Part shown: piece by piece, positions 57,676-64,000 of the stretch
Numbering within the stretch: position 1 is the stretch's first letter
Layout of the letters: every line of letters starts with the position of its first letter
DNA from: Melastoma dodecandrum
Taxonomy: Eukaryota; Streptophyta; Magnoliopsida; Myrtales; Melastomataceae
Direction of reading: 5' to 3'
Assembly: GCA_029817715.1 (NCBI GenBank)
Contig: JARUPY010000137.1
Span: 1-64,000, forward strand
Length of the DNA stretch: 64,000 nt
Made by a program: the position numbers and the translations under genes
The notes under the pieces: generated by a model
Seen by the model: the letters and a program-made list of their open reading frames with translations, nothing else
The model's database searches: none
What the model was told of the DNA's origin: nothing

Positions 57676-59922
57676 TCAAGCTTTGTAACACACATCACCA
57701 TCACAAACCCATCCTTCTTTCCCTTCACCCACTGCTTCATCCTTAGGAGGAGCAGCCTCCTCATCCTTGAGTGCACACTTGGGGTGGAGATCAAAATCAC
57801 ACTCCTCGCAGTAGTATGACCACACCTGCCCATCCTCCTGGCACCCGTCGCACGTGAACATCATCCTCTTTGTCAGCACGAGCTCGTGCTCTTCATCCAG
57901 TGGATGCCTCAGTGTCTTCGGCCACCCCTTTGTGAGCTCCTCCAGCTCCGCCTCCTTCTTCTTTATGTGTTCCTCGGTGAAGGGGTAGGCATCTGCCCCG
58001 TATATCGTAATCAAGTTCCTGGCGTCCTTCGTGAGGGTTCGGCCTGTGGGTCCGAGGGCCACGAGTGATGGGATCCCTTGGACCTTGAACTTGCGGCTCA
58101 GGAATTCTTTCCTCTCATCACCATACGGGAGGGACAACCATGGCATGGTCGCAAAGAATTCCTCAAAGGAGGCCTGGTCCTTGTCGCTCGAGATGAAGAC
58201 GACCTCAAACGCCTCATCCTTGGACTTTATCTTGTGGTATGCCTCGATTAGCTTCGGCACAAAGGCACGGCACGGCGGGCACCAGTGCGCTGAGAAGTAA
58301 AGGAGGACATGTCTCCCTACCAGCTCAGAAACCGGGATCTGCCATTGGAAAAGAAATGAAACGAAACTTCAGCAGATCTGTGACATCAAAGAGTGCTCAA
58401 ATACACAGGTTTCAATCACAGATTTTACCTTCTTAGCACCTTGTCCGACCAGGAAATCCCTGTCCCCTTTCACCAGGACTGACTCCAAGGTTTGGGCCTC
58501 GTCTTTCGCCTTCTCTATCTCCGCCAGCTCAGCGAATTTCTCAAGTGTGAAGGGATAAGCTTCAGCACCATGTTCTTCCACTGTTTCCGCAGCATTTGTG
58601 TGAATGGTCTTTCCATCGGGGCCTATAATAACCAGGGTTGGAAGGGCCGAGAGTTCGAAATATCTAATCAGTTTCTCGCATTTCCGATCCTTGATTGGCA
58701 GAGAATACCACGGGACATTTTGGAGAGCCTCATTGAACGCCTGTTCATTGTCATCTAGTGGAATCATGACTATCTCGAAATCCTCCCCCTTATCCTTCAG
58801 TTTCTTGTACATGTTGAGGAGCTTCGGAGTGAACTCCAAACACAAGTTATAGGTTGAAAGAGAGAAGTACAGGCCCACTGTTTTGCCTTCGAGCTCAGAA
58901 ACCGAAACCTGAGATTCAAATCATGAGTACTTGAGTAGAAACCGAGCAGCAAAAAACACGCTTAACTCAATATCTCTCACCTTGTCTCCTTTGGATGAGA
59001 TCACAAAATCACGAGACTGACTGACCAACAGATATTTCAAAGTCTGGTTCCTCTTGGCATCCTCCTCGCGATCCTGCAGCTCCTTTATCCGCCCCTTGGT
59101 GAAAGGATACCCCTCCACTCCGTACTCACGGATTATCTCAACCCCACTCTCCGTTACGACCTTCCCTGTCTCATCCAAGATGACCAGGTAAGGTATCCCC
59201 CTGACCTTGAACAACTCGTCTAGGCTATCTCGGGTAGCAGAATCCGAGAAAGGGACAGCAAGCCATGGCATCTTCGAGAAGTACCCCTGGAAGGACTCTT
59301 CATCCTCATCGGCCGAGAGGAACACGATCTCCACATCCCCTTTACGAGAGAACTCTGTGTAGGCCTCGGCCAAGACCGGGGTGAAGCGGTGGCATGGGCC
59401 GCACCATGAAGCAGAGAAGTACAACCCCACTTTCTTGCCCTTCAAGCTATCAACCGGAACCTTGAAGAAAAAAGGGGATCATCAAAATCATCAAAACCCG
59501 AAACCCCCAATCAATCCAAACCCAAAACCCAATCGCAACGAGAACCAAAACCCAATCGAACTAACATCAGTAACAACCAAACGGCAACATGCGAAGCAAG
59601 CATCGGCAGCATCAACATCACAGGAACCCAGAAGATCAAATCAAACAGAGGGACACCCACTAAAGCTAAGAAAGAAAAGCTAGCGAAAAGTAGCGAATAC
59701 CCAGAAAACCTAAGAATCTGGGGAAAAGAAATCCGCAGGAAAGATTCCACCTTCAAAAGCTGGAAGGAGGAGGAGGAGGAGGAGGAGGAGGAGGGGCAAA
59801 CTCACCTGGGAGCCGTCGTTGGTGAGGAGGAAGTTCCTGGAGGGAGAAGAGAGGATGGAAACGACATCGTAAGAGTCAGTAGTATCCTCCGCATCACAAC
59901 GAATCCCGCCTTGTCTCGCCAT
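57676..59922 (-). CDS. NRX1: Nucleoredoxin 1
   Basis: A thioredoxin-family oxidoreductase that reduces disulfides on cytosolic and nuclear proteins, including H2O2-scavenging enzymes. Four exons, 59806-59922, 58981-59460, 58429-58908 and 57676-58338, give an intact 579-residue protein. Three thioredoxin-like domains follow one another. The first has the redox site WCGPC (FSASWCGPCHRFTP). The second has lost it (FSLSTYNLCLEFTP), and the third has WCPPC (FSAHWCPPCRAFVP). Each ends in a similar YPFT segment. The C-terminus is a cysteine-rich DC1-like zinc region (FTCDGCQEDGQVWSYYCEEC, DFDLHPKCAL). One domain falls in each of exons 2-4, which suggests growth by exon duplication. Intron 1 contains a GGA microsatellite near 59766-59795. 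A broken copy lies just upstream. Confidence 0.96.
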
Positions 59923-60419
59923 TCCTGCCTCCAGACAGCCCGAGTTGGATGGAGATGACGATGCCGACGATGGAAGAGGGGGGAAAGGGCGTTTGGTTGG
60001 TATTTATAACAAGTGACAAAGTAATATGCCGCTTCCTCTTCTTCCTGGACAAGAAAGGTGCGGTGCTGTGGATTGGACGACCCTAATCTTCTCTTTTTCT
60101 TATTCCCTACCCCTTCAACACTTCATACAAAGCCAGGGCAAGGCATCTTCTTCTTCTTCTTTTTTTTTTTTTAATCTATATACTTCTAATACATACATTA
60201 ATAATACAACACAAGAATGAGATGGTTGTGTGCTGAGTCGTGGTAGGCAAGCCAACCCCGGGGGGAAAACGTCCTCCGCAATCTTTCTCGTTTCCTCCAG
60301 ACATTGGTTGCTCTATATTCCACCGCCACTTACTTTCCTTCATTATTTTTAACATAACTTATTCTTCCATTACATCCCAATCACAAAACCTACCCCCTTC
60401 TTCGTGTCCTCTTCCTTGG

Positions 60420-61020
60420 CCTTCGTTTTCTCATCCTTGGCATTCCTCCAAGTAGTACGATCACACAAAGAGTGCAATTGGAAAGGAAACGAAATGAAAC
60501 TTCAGCGGATCTGTGCCATCAAAGAGTGCTCGAATGCACGTATCAGTAGCAGATTTTACCTTCTTACCAACGTGTCCGACCAGGAAATCCCTGTCCCCTT
60601 TCACCTGAACCGACTCCAAGGCCTTGGACTCTTCTGTCGTCTTCTCCATCTCCGTTAGCGCTCAGCAAACTTCTCGGGAGTGAACAAATAGGCTCTGACG
60701 CTGCGTTCTTCTTCGACAATTTCCGCTACATTGGTGTGAACCGTTTTTCTATCGATGAGGAGGACCAGGGTGGGAAGGGCAGAGAGTTAAAGGTACCTGA
60801 TCTTCTCTCACACCTTTTGTACTTAACTGGCAAGGTGTATACCACGAGACATTCTGAAGAGCCTCATCGAATGCCTCTTCATCGTCATTGAATGGAATCA
60901 TGACGATCAGTTTGGGGTGAATTCCAAAGTAGCTGAATGGAACCCGAGGGGTAAGTAATCTGGCAAAAAACACGCTTAGCTCGAGATATCTCGCCTCGTG
61001 TCCCCTTAGCTGGTATGACT
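60420..61020 (-). pseudogene. Partial nucleoredoxin duplicate, decayed
   Basis: Shares extended similarity with the neighbouring nucleoredoxin gene in the same order and orientation. The end of exon 2 and intron 2 are near 60970-61020, much of the middle domain (IVMIPFNDDEEAFDEALQNV, then VKGDRDFLVGH) is at 60560-60915, intron 3 is near 60475-60560, and a scrap of the DC1-region exon is near 60430-60460. Stops and frame shifts occur (after FNDDEE...YTPC, and in the ERxRRW stretch). The first domain and most of the last are missing. It arose by tandem duplication, since introns are retained. It is near enough to the gene to complicate mapping. Confidence 0.85.
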
Positions 61021-61358
61021 CGTACCAACCATTGTTCACTTTTCTTTTCTTTGAAAGCAAACTTTCACTATTCCATTGCCTCAATCGGGTGAGGTGAGAT
61101 CCTCCTCTTTTGTTTTTTGTTTTTTTTTTACTTCGTTGTGTATCAGGTCTGGTCATCCTGAAGCAACTTTTCCAGAAGAATGTCAAATGTCGGTTTCTCT
61201 TAGAAAATGATCCAGGCAAGTGGCTCAGTGTCAGGTTCCATTGGCTGAGCTGCTTGTTGTAATTCCGGATTCTCCTAGAATAATATGGCGTTATTTCTCA
61301 TGTACTATTTTCTGCTTGGGGCAGAGATACCAGCCATACTCTTTGGATCTCAATCAGA

Positions 61359-61805
61359 GTGGTGCATGCATTTTGCTTCAGTGCTTTGGGAACTAAACCT
61401 TCTGGCGAAGCATTATCATCCAACCATCTCTTCTGTAGTTCCGTCATTTGTAGCATGAATGTTGCTCAAAATCCAGTGTATCACTTAATGCTACCCGTAC
61501 AAGCCTCTAATGACCCTTCGGTTGAGCAAGATTCCTTTCTACCGAAGATGAGCGAGATCAAGTCAAACAACAAGAGGAAAATGGCTAATGCAGTGGTTCC
61601 TTTGGGCGAGAAGGATGTAACAGATGGTGTTGTCTCATTTGACGAGGACTCGATCGGAAGAAAATTTTCTGATCATTTTTGGCTTATCGATGAGATTCTA
61701 GAGAAGGAGAAGTGGAGAAAGGAAATGGATAGAACAGAGTTGGAGCTCAGGTTATTCGAAGAATATAAGAAGACAAAGAAGAGGAAAAGGTGCCGAGTCC
61801 CGTAG
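61359..61805 (+). CDS. Uncharacterised protein or gene fragment, 148 codons
   Basis: Not recognised. The frame has a serine/asparagine-rich first half and a charged C-terminal helix (FSDHFWLIDEILEKEKWRKE, then LRLFEEYKKTKKRKR) with a basic end that could be a nuclear signal. The Met at 61359 has no supporting feature. It may be the last exon of a larger gene whose upstream exons are not visible, or the Met at 61455 (MNVAQ) may begin it. The codon pattern of the second half looks coding, but no homologue comes to mind. Confidence 0.35.
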   Translation: MVHAFCFSALGTKPSGEALSSNHLFCSSVICSMNVAQNPVYHLMLPVQASNDPSVEQDSFLPKMSEIKSNNKRKMANAVVPLGEKDVTDGVVSFDEDSIGRKFSDHFWLIDEILEKEKWRKEMDRTELELRLFEEYKKTKKRKRCRVP

Positions 61806-62150
61806 TCTCCGCGAACTTGTTCAATAGCCGGTTCATGTTCCTTTTTTCTTCCTCCAAAGCTAAAATGGATGAGCATAATAGCCGAAGTAGGATAATATGG
61901 AGCTAGCGATTGCATGACTGCTTCCTGGTCGTGATCAGGCTTAGAAGACCCTGAGATGATCCGAAGGGCTCCCCTTGATTTTACATAGGGTTTGAACTAG
62001 ATCGACGAACATCGATTCATAACGTGTTAGGATGGGGCATCATTTCATTGTATAAGTTTTTGGAAACTTTAGCTGTGGTGTTTAAGTAGATCACACATGT
62101 TATATGTTGGCCGAGGAATGATGCTTTTGACTGTACATAAGTTGTTCGAT

Positions 62151-63254
62151 TCATTGAATGCCCGGCCCTTGCGATTCATCCTCTCGGGATACAGTGGCTT
62201 CTCCTGACTCTATCTGCTTCTTGCTTTCCTTGATCTCCCCGTAGAAGTAAGAAAGGAATCCCCAGAGGGAGAGTATAAGAGAAAGAGCCTTCTCAACTGG
62301 GAACTTCTCCCGGTAGAATACGACTGCCAGGATCTCAGTCACCGGCAATAGGGCGGCCATGACTATTCCTGAGAATAGTGAGGATGATAAGTGTATGACC
62401 CCAACTGCCCCTAGGAAGAAGAACTGCCAGATGATCGTGGTGCATACCATCACTGCCCAGTACCTCACTTCTCCGAGGCTGTAGTTCCTCGCTTCTTCTG
62501 GCAGCGCCTGAAAATCGCCGCTAGTGATTGTGCCAATTGTGCAGAAGAGAGTTGCAAAGAAGCACATCACCAGCTGGACCTCCAGCACGAGCGAGTAGGT
62601 TATTGCCTGCTTTGCCTTCTTGTACATCAGCTCGATCAGCGGCAGCACGAGGCCATATAACGACGTTGCTCCCAGCAGCATGAAGAAACCTGTGTAGTAC
62701 TCCCTACTGGATTCACCACGGAGGCGGTCCCCACGCGTGTGCATTGCAAGGATCCCTGCGCCAATGGTCAGCAGGAACACGGCATTGATTGAGTAGGACG
62801 TGAACTTCTGCCTCACCAGGAGAAACGCGAATGTGGCCGTGAATCCGAGATGTGATGCGGTGATCAGGGCCGACGTCGAGATGGGCAGTCTTGCAAGCGC
62901 GTATGCATACAGATAGTCGTCGAGCCCTGTCAGGACCCCAATCACTGCTGTCATGGCAAACACATGTGGTTTCATTGTGATGACCTTCGTGGTGGGGCCA
63001 CCAGTTGTTCGGCGATGGAAGTAGTCGATTGCAATGGGGATGATCATCACGGGCCATCCCCCCGTCTCAAGCCAGCTAGAGAGCCAGACCCTCTTCCCAC
63101 CATGGATGAAGTAGAGGCGCATCATCAGAGGGCCGCCGGTCGTCCCGATAGAAAGCATCAGGGTGCTGATGACCAGCAAGACCTTCCTCCTGGCTTTGGA
63201 GCAGCCTCCGCTACTACCCCGGGATACCATCTTCTTCTCCACAAGCTTAACCAA
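62151..63254 (-). CDS. PUP: Purine permease (PUP family) transporter
   Basis: Plant plasma-membrane carrier for purine bases, cytokinins and related compounds, moving them with protons. It is intact in a single exon of 367 residues. About ten membrane spans are visible, in the drug/metabolite transporter arrangement: LLVISTLMLSIGTTGGPLMM, PHVFAMTAVIGVLTGLDDYL, YAYALARLPISTSALITASH, LGFTATFAFLLVRQKFTSYS, LLGATSLYGLVLPLIELMYK, and the end AVVFYREKFPVEKALSLILS, LWGFLSYFYGEIKESKK. The block LPISTSALI is typical of the family. Met at 63254 (MVKLVEKKM) is used; Met at 63230 (MVSRGSSGG) is also possible. The exact substrate cannot be told. Confidence 0.93.
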   Translation of the reverse strand: MVKLVEKKMVSRGSSGGCSKARRKVLLVISTLMLSIGTTGGPLMMRLYFIHGGKRVWLSSWLETGGWPVMIIPIAIDYFHRRTTGGPTTKVITMKPHVFAMTAVIGVLTGLDDYLYAYALARLPISTSALITASHLGFTATFAFLLVRQKFTSYSINAVFLLTIGAGILAMHTRGDRLRGESSREYYTGFFMLLGATSLYGLVLPLIELMYKKAKQAITYSLVLEVQLVMCFFATLFCTIGTITSGDFQALPEEARNYSLGEVRYWAVMVCTTIIWQFFFLGAVGVIHLSSSLFSGIVMAALLPVTEILAVVFYREKFPVEKALSLILSLWGFLSYFYGEIKESKKQIESGEATVSREDESQGPGIQ

Positions 63255-64000
63255 TCTTTCTGTTCTTGTATTTTATGTCCATACCAATTCATCAGGACTC
63301 CAAATATGGATAGCCTTATTTTATGTGGCTGTGAATTCCGGTGGCGGGCCAACACGGGGCGACGATAGTCCACGAACACCATGACCCACCCCCGTCGACT
63401 TCAAGTGAAGTCCGCCGCCTTTGCCAAATCCTTTCCCCGAACTGCAATTCAAAAACCAACCATCTTTCAAGCTTCAGGCGGGCCACTACTCTTTGGAAGC
63501 CTGACTTCTGTGATTCAGTAGGTGGCCTCGGGGATGGTGATTATTCCCGAAATCAGAATTGCGGAAAAAGCTAGCAACACTCCCTGCAGTATATTCCAAT
63601 CCATATGCACTGCAACAACATCATGGGCCAAGAGTTTTGGATAATGAACAATAATGTTGCTAATTTAATCGCACTTGAGATTGATCATTTCTCACTCTCT
63701 CGCTCGTATTTGATGTTGGATTATTTGGTAGGTAATGAATTTTGTTTTATAGTCAGTCGATTGTTATTTTTTATATAACCAAAAAAATCGTCACAATTTT
63801 CGATGTTCAAGGAAAAAAAATCATCTAGATGCCTCTTTAAGGTATGTTTTTGGGTTTCGCCAATACTTTAGGATATGTAATGTCCAACCATGTTTGACTG
63901 GTGAATGAGGTCCATATTTAGGGATAGTTACTCCATATCTTTGACACGATTGTGTGAATAATTTATGTCGCGTTCTTACGTGTTACGAAGAGAAATTATT
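63255..64000. other. Upstream region of the purine permease gene, nothing else seen
   Basis: Likely promoter DNA followed by AT-rich sequence. No exon, RNA gene or repeat could be supported. Confidence 0.45.

Overview
This window is nuclear DNA from a flowering plant. The evidence is intron-rich genes with GT-AG splice sites, plant-specific families (nucleoredoxin, purine permease, GEM-like GRAM protein, class VIII myosin, plastid FAD synthetase), short TTTAGGG-type repeats and a plant Ty3/gypsy retrotransposon of the Tat lineage. The species cannot be told from the sequence alone.

Layout. (1) 1-14.7 kb: a stretch where recognisable genes carry many single-base insertions and deletions. It holds a plastid DUF3531-like gene (minus), SPT4 (minus) in a head-to-head pair with MIA40 (plus), and the broken 5' half of a DUF6817-type gene (plus) whose 3' half is intact. 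Splice sites and codons survive while the frame slips, which looks more like unpolished sequence than true decay. Nothing could be identified in 1-6.3 kb. (2) 15.6-21.5 kb: a complete 11-exon prolyl oligopeptidase-family gene (minus). (3) 21.5-38.9 kb: repeat-rich DNA with old gypsy remnants, a foldback MITE, and a young 12.7-kb Tat LTR retrotransposon at 24195-36880. That element has two 984-bp LTRs that differ at about 2 positions, a perfect 5-bp target duplication, gag-pro, RT, two RNase H domains and integrase, plus an antisense, intron-containing plant-mobile-domain gene with its own TATA box. (4) 38.9-46 kb: GEM-like GRAM gene (plus), F-box/LRR gene (minus), a foldback element, and FAD synthetase (minus). 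(5) 46.7-48.9 kb: a decayed class VIII myosin. (6) 50.2-50.9 kb: intact isoprenylcysteine methyltransferase. (7) 52-55 kb: AT-rich repeats, a second foldback MITE and a telomere-like tract. (8) 55.2-64 kb: ARF1 (plus), nucleoredoxin 1 (minus) with a broken partial copy beside it, an unrecognised 148-codon ORF, and a purine permease (minus).

The host genes are independent housekeeping genes, not a pathway cluster. SPT4 and MIA40 probably share a promoter of under 300 bp. DUF6817/oligopeptidase, GEM-like/F-box and ARF1/nucleoredoxin are convergent pairs. The most unusual object is the Tat element with its spliced antisense gene.
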